Source: Flammeovirgaceae bacterium (GTDB lineage: Bacteria > Bacteroidota > Bacteroidia > Cytophagales > Cyclobacteriaceae). From it: a stretch of DNA of 43,243 bases. Of the stretch, positions 31,912 to 40,004 are shown in pieces (within the stretch, counting starts at the first letter, position 1; the number at the start of each line of letters is the position of its first letter). The DNA is taken from the NCBI GenBank assembly GCA_023251155.1, contig JAHEZH010000024.1, forward strand, positions 1-43,243, given 5' to 3'. The notes under the pieces were generated by a model that searched no databases, had not been told where the DNA came from, and saw only the letters and a program-made list of their open reading frames with translations. The translations under genes and the position numbers were made by a program.

Positions 31912-33393
31912 ATGAACATCACTTTTTCTATTGAAAATGTTTTATTACTCGGCTCACTGCTACTCTTCATCAGCATCATTGCCAGTAAAACTTCGTTCAA
32001 GTTTGGGATACCTGCTCTCATCCTCTTTCTTATTGTAGGCATGCTGGCCGGATCAGATGGGCCAGGCAAGATTTATTTCAACGATCCACAAACCGCGCGA
32101 TTCCTCGGCATTGTTGCTTTAACCTTTATCTTGTTTTCCGGTGGACTGGAAACGAAGTGGGAAAGCATCCGGCCTATTTTAAAAGACGGGCTTTCCTTAT
32201 CCACTATTGGCGTAGTGATTACGGCCGTATCGGTCGGGTTATTTTCTCAGTACTTGTTAGGCTTTACCATGCGTGAGAGTCTGCTACTGGGCGCTATTGT
32301 CTCTTCTACGGATGCCGCAGCTGTGTTTTCCATTCTACGGTCCCGGAGTATCGGATTGAAGGGTAACGTGCGTCCACTTCTGGAATTTGAAAGTGGAAGT
32401 AACGACCCGATGGCCTACTTCCTCACCTTGAGTTTTATTTACCTGGTACAAAATCCGGAGGCAACGCTGGTGTCGCTTATTCCTAAATTTCTGAAGGCCA
32501 TGCTCATTGGTGCCATAGCCGGTTATGTCTTTGGTAAGCTGATGATCTGGATCGTAAACAAGATTAAACTGGATGCCGAAGGTTTATATCCGGTACTTAT
32601 TTTGTCCATGGTGTTCTTCACCTTTTCGTTTACGGATACCATTGGGGGTAACGGATTTCTTGCCATCTACATTGCGGCCATTTTATTAGGCAACAGTAAC
32701 TTTATCCACAAGAAAAGCCTGATCAAATTTTACGATGGCCAGGCATGGCTGCTTCAAATTGTGATGTTCCTTGCATTGGGTCTGTTGGTTTATCCCAGTC
32801 ACATCGTCCCTATCATTGGCGAAGGGGTACTGATTTCTTTGTTCCTCATTTTCATCGCACGACCATTGGCTGTTTTTGTTTCGATGGCTTTCGCTAAAGA
32901 CATGAACTTCCGTAAGAAGCTTTTCATTTCATGGGTGGGCCTGCGGGGTGCCGTACCGATCATTTTTGCTACTTATCCGCTCATTGCAGGAGTTCCCTAT
33001 TCGGAAACGATATTTAATCTCGTGTTCTTCATCTCTGTTTCATCCGTTTTGATACAAGGAACCACACTACCCATCGTGGCCAAGTGGCTTCACGTAAGTG
33101 TGCCTGAAAAACTGAAACGAAAATTTCCACTGGATATAGAATTGAAAGATGGACAGAAGTCGGAATTGATGGAGCTGGATATACCGGCTACCTCACCCGC
33201 CGTAGGCAAAGCCATTGTGCAATTGAAACTTCCCGCAAGCGCTTTGATTGTCCTCATTCACCGGCAAGAGCAGTACATTAACGCATCCGGTGACACGGTT
33301 ATTGATGCCGGAGATCACTTGCTGGTGCTGGCCGATACCAAGACAACGGTAGATAAAGTATATGAAGTGTTTGGGATGCAGCCTCATCATTAA
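31912..33393 (+). CDS. Potassium/proton antiporter, CPA1 family (NhaP2/CvrA-like)
   Basis: A 493-residue inner-membrane cation/proton antiporter. About twelve to thirteen membrane helices occupy residues 8-385. Key elements: FGIPALILFLIVGMLAGSDG near the first helices, LTFILFSGGLETKW, the SSTDAAAVFSILRSR motif and LLEFESGSNDPMAYFLT, whose ND pair is the proposed cation/proton site of CPA1 antiporters, then SWVGLRGAVPIIFA. Residues about 405-490 form a soluble RCK_C/TrkA_C-type domain (ELDIPATSPAVGKAIVQLKLP... GDHLLVLADTKTTVDKVYEVF), which points to the potassium/proton type regulated by a ligand. It is monocistronic or followed by a small hypothetical gene after 88 bases. Confidence 0.93.
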   Translation: MNITFSIENVLLLGSLLLFISIIASKTSFKFGIPALILFLIVGMLAGSDGPGKIYFNDPQTARFLGIVALTFILFSGGLETKWESIRPILKDGLSLSTIGVVITAVSVGLFSQYLLGFTMRESLLLGAIVSSTDAAAVFSILRSRSIGLKGNVRPLLEFESGSNDPMAYFLTLSFIYLVQNPEATLVSLIPKFLKAMLIGAIAGYVFGKLMIWIVNKIKLDAEGLYPVLILSMVFFTFSFTDTIGGNGFLAIYIAAILLGNSNFIHKKSLIKFYDGQAWLLQIVMFLALGLLVYPSHIVPIIGEGVLISLFLIFIARPLAVFVSMAFAKDMNFRKKLFISWVGLRGAVPIIFATYPLIAGVPYSETIFNLVFFISVSSVLIQGTTLPIVAKWLHVSVPEKLKRKFPLDIELKDGQKSELMELDIPATSPAVGKAIVQLKLPASALIVLIHRQEQYINASGDTVIDAGDHLLVLADTKTTVDKVYEVFGMQPHH

Positions 33394-33481
33394 TCCGTCG
33401 CGTAAAGATGTTAAGACGCAAAAAAATCAACACTTCTCCAACCATCAATATAGGACCATTACTGTCTCACTTCTTTAAAAT

Positions 33482-33742
33482 ATGGAATTGCTATTGGATC
33501 AGATCATTGACTTATTGGAAATGCACCAGCTCAATGTGATTCGTGTGAATGAATTACTGGAGGATTGTTTCTCCCTCATTACTGATACGGATGTACAAAA
33601 CAGAAGTGCATTAGTAAAAAAGAAGAACATCATCGAGAACCGTATGCGAATGATTGATGAGACCCTGCAAAGAAATCAGATTGCTTTAATCGGTTTTGAG
33701 CGCCTGAGGCCGTCTGTCGAGAAATTTTACAGCACTCACTAA
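33482..33742 (+). CDS. Small hypothetical protein, likely helical
   Basis: An 86-residue protein, probably two or three helices without membrane segments: MELLLDQIIDLLEMHQLNVIRVNELLEDCFSL then a charged stretch with KKKNIIENRMRMIDETLQRNQ. No family recognised. It starts at ATG 33482, 88 bases after the antiporter, and is convergent with the CYTH gene (18 bases between stops). The reverse strand also has an open frame here (33630-33839), with poorer composition. Confidence 0.55.
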   Translation: MELLLDQIIDLLEMHQLNVIRVNELLEDCFSLITDTDVQNRSALVKKKNIIENRMRMIDETLQRNQIALIGFERLRPSVEKFYSTH

Positions 33743-33760
33743 ACCATTCAACTCTTTGCT

Positions 33761-34228
33761 TCACCATGTAGTGAAGGGATGAAGAGAAAGATTTGAATTG
33801 GCATATCTCCGGTCCGCTGTTACATTCTCTCCCACCCACTCTGGCACCGAATAGTATTCTGATTCACTTGTGAGCTCGATCTCAGCGACCATCAATCCTT
33901 CATTCTGGTCTTTAAATTCATCTACTTCCCAGGTATGTCCATTATCCACAACCAGGTGACGCGTCTTTACTATGATACCTGAAGAGAAGTGACTGATCAA
34001 TTCATTGGCCTCCGCAATGGGTATTTCATATTCAAACTCCAGACGAGCTGAGCCTACTGTCTTGCCTTTTATGGTTAAGAATCCCTGCTCTCCTTTTGTT
34101 CTTATCCGAATGGTTTTATCCGGATCAGTGAGCAGATAGGCTTGTTTTATCGTTACACTTTGATGAGGAACGATTTTCTTCCATGGTTCGGTTTTCACCA
34201 GGTACTTGTGTTCTATCTCTATTGCCAT
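33761..34228 (-). CDS. CYTH-domain protein (triphosphate tunnel metalloenzyme)
   Basis: A 155-residue CYTH (CyaB/thiamine triphosphatase) domain protein. The diagnostic ExExK motif is at the very N-terminus (MAIEIEHKYLV: Glu4, Glu6, Lys8). Further triphosphate-binding strands follow: TIRIRTKGEQGFLTIKGKTVGSARLEFEYEI (about residues 38-68) with the typical alternating Arg, Lys and Glu positions, then TWEVDEFKDQNEGLMVAEIEL (about 100-120). Bacterial relatives of this length are mostly inorganic triphosphatases; adenylate cyclase activity is less likely. A TAGATTTG element on this strand (34243-34236) sits only about seven bases before the ATG, which would make the mRNA almost leaderless. Confidence 0.9.
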   Translation of the reverse strand: MAIEIEHKYLVKTEPWKKIVPHQSVTIKQAYLLTDPDKTIRIRTKGEQGFLTIKGKTVGSARLEFEYEIPIAEANELISHFSSGIIVKTRHLVVDNGHTWEVDEFKDQNEGLMVAEIELTSESEYYSVPEWVGENVTADRRYANSNLSLHPFTTW

Positions 34229-34235
34229 CGTACTG

Positions 34236-34243
34236 CAAATCTA
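34236..34243 (-). promoter_or_regulatory. Candidate -7 element directly before the CYTH gene
   Basis: On the minus strand TAGATTTG matches TAnnTTTG exactly. Its last base is seven bases from the ATG, so transcription would start on or next to the start codon. A TTG with a spacer of about 24 bases is present but the spacing is long. Confidence 0.4.
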
Positions 34244-34279
34244 ATACATTCGTCAGGCATTCATTTCCAAACGATAGCT

Positions 34280-34321
34280 AACACTAAAACCTTTCCTGTT
34301 TTAGAAGAAAGGTTTAGTGTT
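34280..34321. repeat. Imperfect hairpin after the lipid-modification operon
   Basis: AACACTAAAACCTTT (34280-34294) pairs with AAAGGTTTAGTGTT (34308-34321) with one bulged A. It lies 15 bases beyond the last gene of the minus-strand operon, where a terminator is expected, but no T-run follows on either strand. Confidence 0.55.
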
Positions 34322-34336
34322 GGTCATAAGTACCGA

Positions 34337-35560
34337 TTACGGCTTGGCATACACCAGCTGCAATACCGTAATGTGTTTCAGCTTAAATGCCGATTCGCAA
34401 TACTGGAGATAGTAATTCCACTTGCGGATGAAACGATCGTCCATACCGAGTTTCTTTACTTCGTTGAGATGATGGTTGAACTCATCAAACCACATGCGCA
34501 GCGTGCGTGCGTAGTCCAGGCCAATGTCTTTCAGGTCGTAGAGGTTCCATTCTGAAACTTTATTTACCGCTTCCTGTATAGCAGCTATGGAAGGAGTTTG
34601 TGAACCCGGGAAAATATGCTTTTGTATGAAATCCACATCCTTTCGAAACTCGCGATAGCGTTTATCCCGGGATGTGATTACCTGAATGGCCATGGAGCCT
34701 CCGGCTTTCAACACCTCATTGCACTTTTTAAAATAGACCGGCATATACTCATGCCCCACGGCCTCCAGCATTTCAATAGAAACGATTTTATCAAAACTTC
34801 CTTCGATGGTGCGGTAATCCTGAATGCGTATATCGATCAGATCTGCTAACCCCTCACGGCTAATTCGCTCTTTGGCATAATTGAACTGTTCCTGCGAAAT
34901 GGTGACCGTGGTTACTTTACATCCATATTTTTTGGCCGCATGTACTGCTAATCCACCCCATCCGCTACCAATCTCCAGAAGGTGATCACTGGCTTTCAAA
35001 TCCAGTTGCCGGCAAAGACGGTCATATTTTTCAAACTGTGCCTGTTCAAGTGTATCGTTCTCGCTTTTGAAAATCGCGCTTGAATAGGTCATGGTCTTGT
35101 CCAGGAAGAGACTATAAAAATCGTTTCCCAAGTCGTAATGCTCAGAAATGTTTTTACGAGATCCGTCCAATGTATTCTCGCGACCGGAGTGGTACCACTT
35201 GTTGGCTACCCGAAATAAGTTGGCGGCGTACTTGCGCAAGCCTTTTCCCGTAAGGGCCGCATTGTGATTGAGGTTTACAATAAACCAGGTAATCACATCC
35301 GCGATACTTGAGGTATGCCAATCGCCATCCATGTAGGATTCTGCAAAACCAATATCACCATACAGTACACACTTGGTGAAAAAGGCCGGATTGGTGATGC
35401 GGATATTTGCTTTTACTTCGTTGCCATTTCCAAAAACCATCTCATGGCCATCGTGCCATTGCATGTACAAAGATCCGTTTGGCATTCCACTAAATAAGCG
35501 AATGATCATTGTCTCGTACAACGAAAATCTTTTTGTTAATGAAAGGGTACTTGATGTCAT
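34337..35560 (-). CDS. Cyclopropane-fatty-acyl-phospholipid synthase family methyltransferase
   Basis: A 407-residue SAM-dependent enzyme of the CFA synthase family, which adds a methylene or methyl group across double bonds of membrane phospholipid chains. Signature parts: an N-terminal lipid-binding region with VLYGDIGFAESYMDGDW (about 65-81), ISEHYDLGNDFYSLFLDKTMTYS (about 138-160), SAM site LLEIGSGWGGLAVHAA (about 194-209), and DKIVSIEMLEAVGHEYMPVYF (about 258-278), with QKHIFPGSQTPS near the C-terminus. It is the last gene of a six-gene operon and overlaps the DUF1365 gene by four bases. A second, shorter methyltransferase of the same family is in the operon, so two different chain modifications or steps are likely. 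Confidence 0.92.
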   Translation of the reverse strand: MTSSTLSLTKRFSLYETMIIRLFSGMPNGSLYMQWHDGHEMVFGNGNEVKANIRITNPAFFTKCVLYGDIGFAESYMDGDWHTSSIADVITWFIVNLNHNAALTGKGLRKYAANLFRVANKWYHSGRENTLDGSRKNISEHYDLGNDFYSLFLDKTMTYSSAIFKSENDTLEQAQFEKYDRLCRQLDLKASDHLLEIGSGWGGLAVHAAKKYGCKVTTVTISQEQFNYAKERISREGLADLIDIRIQDYRTIEGSFDKIVSIEMLEAVGHEYMPVYFKKCNEVLKAGGSMAIQVITSRDKRYREFRKDVDFIQKHIFPGSQTPSIAAIQEAVNKVSEWNLYDLKDIGLDYARTLRMWFDEFNHHLNEVKKLGMDDRFIRKWNYYLQYCESAFKLKHITVLQLVYAKP

Positions 35561-36366
35561 GCGTTTGTAGGTTTTAACTTTTTATAATTGTAAGCATCAC
35601 GTTGCAGATGCAGGTGAACGTTCTTCTTCTGAAAAGGCACCCGCTTCATCCAGAGTATAAATGCCTGCCAGAATATCAATGTCATAATGCGGGCGGTAAT
35701 GAAAGGGAAGCGCACCCCGTACCAGAGTAACCGTGCATCGGTCAGCGCCTTCTTTTTACCGTTAAGAGAAGTTAATAAAAATCGTTTATTTTCCTCATAA
35801 TCGTCCACACGCATATTCAGCGTATTGCCGGGAAGTTTAAAGATAAAATCGAACGATGATTCCAGGCTGGCGAAAGGTGATACGTAAAAATGCTTGGTGA
35901 TTCTGCGCTGAAAAGTACTGTTGTTCAGGTGCGTCTTATCCAATACATACATTTTCATTTCGCCATGTGTATTGCATACTTCAGCCACCGCACAAACGGG
36001 TCGGTCGTAGTGGTCGTAGCACAGGTAAAATGATATCGGGTTGAATGAATAGCCCCACACTGCCATATTGGTGACCAGCATTATTCTTCCTTCCCCGAGC
36101 ACAATATGCTGACTTTCCAAAAATTCGGTGATGTTCTGCTTGGTGGTTTTCCCATTCTTCAATCTGCCGAATGGAAACTGTACATGATCGCTGTCGCGAA
36201 ACGCGAACCAATTGAATGCATTGCGACTGAATAGCCAGAGTTTTTTATGCAGCGTGTCCACCTCCTCCAGGTCAATCGAAAACATGAAAATCCTGTACCG
36301 GAAGCTGTTCTTTTTGGGGAACAGGCGGTGGTGCATTACATCACATTCGTACAAGCAGGAATTCAT
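35557..36366 (-). CDS. DUF1365-family protein
   Basis: A 269-residue protein of DUF1365. The N-terminus has the family pattern YECDVMHHRLFPKKNSFRYRIFMFSIDLEEVD (about 6-37), and a central NMAVWGYSFNPISFYLCYD segment (about 101-119), which is the strongest block. DUF1365 genes are almost always beside a COG2907-type FAD oxidase and a CFA synthase, and are thought to act on fatty-acyl phospholipids, but the reaction is not established to my knowledge. Here it lies between the two, overlapping the CFA synthase gene by four bases and following the FAD oxidase by 34. No membrane helix of standard length is obvious. Confidence 0.9.
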   Translation of the reverse strand: MNSCLYECDVMHHRLFPKKNSFRYRIFMFSIDLEEVDTLHKKLWLFSRNAFNWFAFRDSDHVQFPFGRLKNGKTTKQNITEFLESQHIVLGEGRIMLVTNMAVWGYSFNPISFYLCYDHYDRPVCAVAEVCNTHGEMKMYVLDKTHLNNSTFQRRITKHFYVSPFASLESSFDFIFKLPGNTLNMRVDDYEENKRFLLTSLNGKKKALTDARLLWYGVRFPFITARIMTLIFWQAFILWMKRVPFQKKNVHLHLQRDAYNYKKLKPTNA

Positions 36367-36400
36367 TTTTTTTACTTTTTCCGGTAATACCTATCCCTAT

Positions 36401-37699
36401 TTACGAAACCAATTCACTAACTGGATTGGAGTGTTTTACGGTCACTTCTCTCCATGGATCGCGCCCCAGCAGGCGAGTACACAACTGTACCGCACTGGTA
36501 AACGCATCTTCATGAAAACCAAACCGGAAATAGCTTCCACAAAAGAAACTTACTCCATTCTCATTCAGCTGGTGCAGCTCCAACTGCGACTTGGCTGTAG
36601 CCGGCGTGAAGATTGGATGTTCGTATTCGATGGTGCGGAGCACTTTTGATTGATCAATCACTCCATGATCATTAATCGAAACAAAATAATTCCTGTTCTT
36701 CGATACCTGCTGAAGTCGGTTCATATCGTAAACCGTAGTGGACGTGAGTTGCCCGTTGATTTCCTGCACGCGATAATTCCATGCTGACCAGGTAGATTGG
36801 ATCTTTGGCATTATCGCCTCGTCCGTATGGAGTGTGGCGATGTTCTTCTGATATTCAAAAGGAGACAGTAACCGGCGTTCCAGTGCCGTCGGGTTTTCAA
36901 TCAACCGTAGTGCCTGATCGGCATGGCAGGCAAAGATCACTTTGTCGTATGTTTTTTCTGATCCATCTGCCGTCATCACTTTTGCCTTCCCTCCTTCTCT
37001 TATTACCCGTTTCACTCGCTGATTCAACCGAATCCGGTTTTTAAAAGGAGCAATCAATTTATCACGGTACTGGTGACTTCCGTTGTGCACCGTGTACCAT
37101 TGAAACTGCGCATTGATTCCCAGCATACCATGGTTCTTGAAAAAATGGACCAGTGCGCGCACCGGATATTGAAGCGTAATATCAGTAGGTGTTGACCAGA
37201 GCGCTGAACTCATGGGCACCACGTACTTATAAATGAAGGCATTGCTATAGTTCTTTTCCTTGGCGTAATCCATCAATGAATACGAAGCATACTTTTCCAT
37301 GGTCAGCACTTCCTCTGCTTCATCGTAAAAGCGTTTGATCTCAAACAGCATTTTCCAGAAAGAAATACTGAAGTAATTTTTCTTCTGGGCGAACAGGTTC
37401 AGGCTATTGTATTCCAGACCGGTGGGAAGGTATTGTACACCGAAAGACATATTGGTTGGTTTTACCTCCACCTTCAGTTCAGTAAACAAGCGCACCAGGT
37501 TGGGGTAGGTAATGTTATTGAACACAATGAATCCGGTATCGATGGGGATTTCCTTACCCTCCTCCTGTACGTTCACCGTGTTGGTATGACCGCCTACGTA
37601 AGAATTCTGCTCATAGAAATCCAGTTCATATTCGTTATGAAGAAAGTGTCCGCACCCCATGCCTGCGATACCTGTTCCGATGATTGCGATTGATTCCAT
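36401..37699 (-). CDS. FAD-dependent amine-oxidase-like oxidoreductase (COG2907 type)
   Basis: A 432-residue flavoprotein. The Rossmann motif GTGIAGMGCG (residues 8-17) follows the start directly, then the second dinucleotide-contact segment YEQNSYVGGHTNTV (about 29-42) with the GGH typical of this subgroup, and IDTGFIVFNNITYPNL (about 53-68). Near the C-terminus is VSFFCGSYFRFGFHEDAFTSAV, the FAD-binding end. The subgroup clusters with DUF1365 and CFA synthase genes and is proposed to desaturate or oxidise methylated fatty acyl chains, as in the furan fatty acid route of alphaproteobacteria. That role is inferred from family and context. It is 56 bases after the second methyltransferase gene. 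Confidence 0.88.
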   Translation of the reverse strand: MESIAIIGTGIAGMGCGHFLHNEYELDFYEQNSYVGGHTNTVNVQEEGKEIPIDTGFIVFNNITYPNLVRLFTELKVEVKPTNMSFGVQYLPTGLEYNSLNLFAQKKNYFSISFWKMLFEIKRFYDEAEEVLTMEKYASYSLMDYAKEKNYSNAFIYKYVVPMSSALWSTPTDITLQYPVRALVHFFKNHGMLGINAQFQWYTVHNGSHQYRDKLIAPFKNRIRLNQRVKRVIREGGKAKVMTADGSEKTYDKVIFACHADQALRLIENPTALERRLLSPFEYQKNIATLHTDEAIMPKIQSTWSAWNYRVQEINGQLTSTTVYDMNRLQQVSKNRNYFVSINDHGVIDQSKVLRTIEYEHPIFTPATAKSQLELHQLNENGVSFFCGSYFRFGFHEDAFTSAVQLCTRLLGRDPWREVTVKHSNPVSELVS

Positions 37700-37755
37700 A
37701 CGCGTAGTAATGAGAAGTTGGTTAGTAGTGAGTGATGAGACTGATTAATGATGGT

Positions 37756-38784
37756 TTATCGCTTTTCAAAAAGGTAGTGGCTTACAAACCATTCTTCTCC
37801 TTTACGGAAAGACCACAGTTCGGCACAGGCCATGTAGAAAATACGCCAGTACACCCACCATTTCACGGCCTGGTCTTTACCATAGGTTTGTTCGAACAAA
37901 GGCATGATCTCGGCCTTGTTCTTATCCATGTTTTTCAACCACGCCTCTGATGTCTTTCCGTAGTGGGTTCCGTTCACTCTCCAGTGCTTCTCGATTTTAA
38001 AATCATCAGCGAAGTAGAGCAGCAGGTGATCGCTTGGCATTACACCTCCCGAGAAAAAGTATTTCGACATCCAATCCGATTCATCTTTCACTTCATAGAG
38101 GTAAGCAAGGTACTTATGTGTGAAGATGTGAATGAACATTTTGCCCCCATTCACAAGAAAGCCGGAAAGTTTGTTCATCAGTACTTTGTAGTTACGCATG
38201 TGTTCAAACATCTCCACGGATACAATGCGATCAAATTTTTCATCGGTTTGAAATACATTCATGTCGGCCGTAATGATGGTGAGGTTGGTAAGACCGTGCT
38301 TCCTTGCTTCTCCGTCAATAAAGATTTTCTGGGTGCGGGAGTTGGACACTCCTGTGATTTTACTGTTGGGAAATTTCTTTGCCATAAACAGGGAAAGCGA
38401 CCCCCATCCACAGCCACACTCCAATATGCGCTGACCATCTTTGAGTTGTGCTCTGCGGCAAGTGAGCTCCAGCATGTCTTCTTCCGATTGATCCAGTGAG
38501 GTGACTCCGTCTTTCCAATAGCCACAGCTGTACTTTAAATTTTTGCCCAGCGACAATTGGAAGAAACGGGTAGGCAGTTCATAATGCTGCTCGTTGGCCG
38601 CTTTGGTATCTTCGGCAATGGGCTTTTGTTTGAGCAGATCAACAAACGCCATCAATTTTTCGTGCTGATCTTCCAGGTCATGCACTGTTTCATCGGCCAG
38701 TCTTTTTTCGCAGTTACTGCGAATACCCCTGCGGATTAAAAAATCAGGAACCAGATTTTTTTCAATTAATGAATCGTACCACAT
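37756..38784 (-). CDS. Class I SAM-dependent methyltransferase, CFA synthase-like
   Basis: A 342-residue methyltransferase related to CFA synthases and to coclaurine N-methyltransferase-like proteins. NEQHYELPTRFFQLSLGKNLKYSCGYW (about 64-90) corresponds to the HYDxxNDFY block of CFA synthase; the SAM site is RILECGCGWGSLSLFMAKKF (about 119-138), then ITGVSNSRTQK and DRIVSVEMFEHMRNY. It lacks the N-terminal extension seen in the 407-residue homologue in the same operon. Possible roles are methylation of an unsaturated chain, or a non-lipid substrate; operon context favours lipid. It abuts the DUF1295 gene (its ATG is the base after that gene's stop), so translation is probably coupled. Confidence 0.88.
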   Translation of the reverse strand: MWYDSLIEKNLVPDFLIRRGIRSNCEKRLADETVHDLEDQHEKLMAFVDLLKQKPIAEDTKAANEQHYELPTRFFQLSLGKNLKYSCGYWKDGVTSLDQSEEDMLELTCRRAQLKDGQRILECGCGWGSLSLFMAKKFPNSKITGVSNSRTQKIFIDGEARKHGLTNLTIITADMNVFQTDEKFDRIVSVEMFEHMRNYKVLMNKLSGFLVNGGKMFIHIFTHKYLAYLYEVKDESDWMSKYFFSGGVMPSDHLLLYFADDFKIEKHWRVNGTHYGKTSEAWLKNMDKNKAEIMPLFEQTYGKDQAVKWWVYWRIFYMACAELWSFRKGEEWFVSHYLFEKR

Positions 38785-39573
38785 TTACTTTTTTCTTTTA
38801 GGCAGCGGAACAAACGCTGACGTTGTTTTCTGATATTCGATAAAAGGCTGCCCTTTGGATTTCACCATTTGCATTTCTGTATAAGGAATTCCTGTCACCT
38901 TCAATAAAAAATAGAGCATGAATGCCGGACAGATGATGGTGATGTATCCCCATTGTGATCCTAATGCCATGATAAAGAAGGCAATCCAGATCATCCACTC
39001 AAAAAAATAGTTGGGATGGCGGGAGTAATACCACAAGCCCACATCGCATATTTTTCCTTTATTGGCAGGATCCGATTTGAACTTTTTAAGCTGCTGATCG
39101 GCTGTACTCTCACCGATTACCGCCATCAACCACACTATTCCACCTATGATTTCAATTCCATTCAACTCCGGAGAGCTGGTGTTCAGCATGATCAAGGCAA
39201 ACGGCAACGACAATATCAACGCAAGTAGTGCCTGAAAATAATAGAAGCGAAGCATGAGCAGGTGCTGTTTATTGCCCCACTCCTTCCTCAACGTAGTGTA
39301 GCGCACATCTTCCGCATGGCCGAGCGTACGAATCAATAAGTAAATTGCCAGGCGCATACCCCACACCACTACGGCAATTAAAATCAGATAGTGCCGAATA
39401 GCATGTTCTTCCACTTTCAAAAAGTAGATCACCGCCATCAAGGGAAAACTCGCTGACCATACCGCATCGACAATGGCGGCATTTCCTGTACGTAGCTGAA
39501 TGAGCCAGGTAACCGTGAAGAGGACAAGTAACGCCAATCCGGAAGCCAGGAAGAGAGCTAGAAGTGGCTGCAC
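38785..39573 (-). CDS. DUF1295-family membrane protein (steroid 5-alpha-reductase/isoprenylcysteine methyltransferase fold)
   Basis: A 262-residue integral membrane protein with about seven helices. The family signature is the C-terminal block LWYYSRHPNYFFEWMIWIAFF (about residues 177-197), where the SRHPNYF histidine and asparagine face the cofactor in related enzymes, followed by GIPYTEMQMVKSKGQPFIEYQKTTSAFVP. N-terminal part includes TGNAAIVDAVWSASF. The fold is shared by NADPH-dependent steroid and enoyl reductases and by ICMT-type methyltransferases, so a reductase role on a lipid chain is plausible. It is third from the end of transcription start in the operon, three bases after the DUF1475-like gene and abutting the second methyltransferase gene. 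Confidence 0.88.
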   Translation of the reverse strand: MQPLLALFLASGLALLVLFTVTWLIQLRTGNAAIVDAVWSASFPLMAVIYFLKVEEHAIRHYLILIAVVVWGMRLAIYLLIRTLGHAEDVRYTTLRKEWGNKQHLLMLRFYYFQALLALILSLPFALIMLNTSSPELNGIEIIGGIVWLMAVIGESTADQQLKKFKSDPANKGKICDVGLWYYSRHPNYFFEWMIWIAFFIMALGSQWGYITIICPAFMLYFLLKVTGIPYTEMQMVKSKGQPFIEYQKTTSAFVPLPKRKK

Positions 39574-39576
39574 AGG

Positions 39577-39924
39577 CTAAGTATGTTTAGAATTGACGTC
39601 AGGTTGAAGCAATTCCGCAATCCCTTCGCCCTCCTTCAGTCTGAAAAGCGCAATAAGTACATAACCGATGGAGCCAATACTTCCTAGCGTAAAGAACAGC
39701 ACGAGCCAAAGCAACTTCATCGCCATGTGCTTCTCTTTATAAAGCACCCACAGGTAGATGACCAATATATTCGCATAAAAATCCCAAAGCGTGGCGCGCA
39801 TCCAGGGAATCGCCCCCAGGTAATCCCACTCTTTAAAAAGGCTGCTCTCCAGGCTGGTGGCCACCACCATGTACACCATAAAAACCCAAACTGCGCTCAG
39901 GAAAATTTTAAGAAAGGTGATCAT
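39577..39924 (-). CDS. Small three-helix membrane protein, DUF1475-like
   Basis: A 115-residue membrane protein with three hydrophobic helices (about 4-22, 45-62 and 68-92). The segment IPWMRATLWDFYANILVIYLWVLYKEK (about 39-65) resembles the conserved core of DUF1475 proteins; I recall this from the family pattern and hold it with moderate confidence. It is the first gene of the six-gene minus-strand operon for lipid modification, three bases before the DUF1295 gene. Function is unknown; a partner or scaffold for the membrane enzyme that follows is possible. The 80-base gap to the divergent SMP-30-like gene must hold the operon promoter. Confidence 0.75.
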   Translation of the reverse strand: MITFLKIFLSAVWVFMVYMVVATSLESSLFKEWDYLGAIPWMRATLWDFYANILVIYLWVLYKEKHMAMKLLWLVLFFTLGSIGSIGYVLIALFRLKEGEGIAELLQPDVNSKHT

Positions 39925-39935
39925 GCATTTTTTAT

Positions 39936-39943
39936 TATGTTTG
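39936..39943 (+). promoter_or_regulatory. Candidate -7 element for the SMP-30-like gene
   Basis: TATGTTTG matches TAnnTTTG exactly, 61 bases before the ATG at 40005. No TTG is seen at the normal spacing. On the other strand TAAGGTTCG with a TTG 18 bases upstream is a weaker candidate for the lipid operon. Confidence 0.35.
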
Positions 39944-40004
39944 TTATATCTACGAACCTTACCCGGTAGTCAGATCTATCAAAAAGACTTTAAACTCAGT
40001 TTCC

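Noticed and set aside
34280-34321. Calling the hairpin a standard intrinsic terminator
   Set aside because: There is no T-run after the stem on either strand, so it is listed only as a hairpin.
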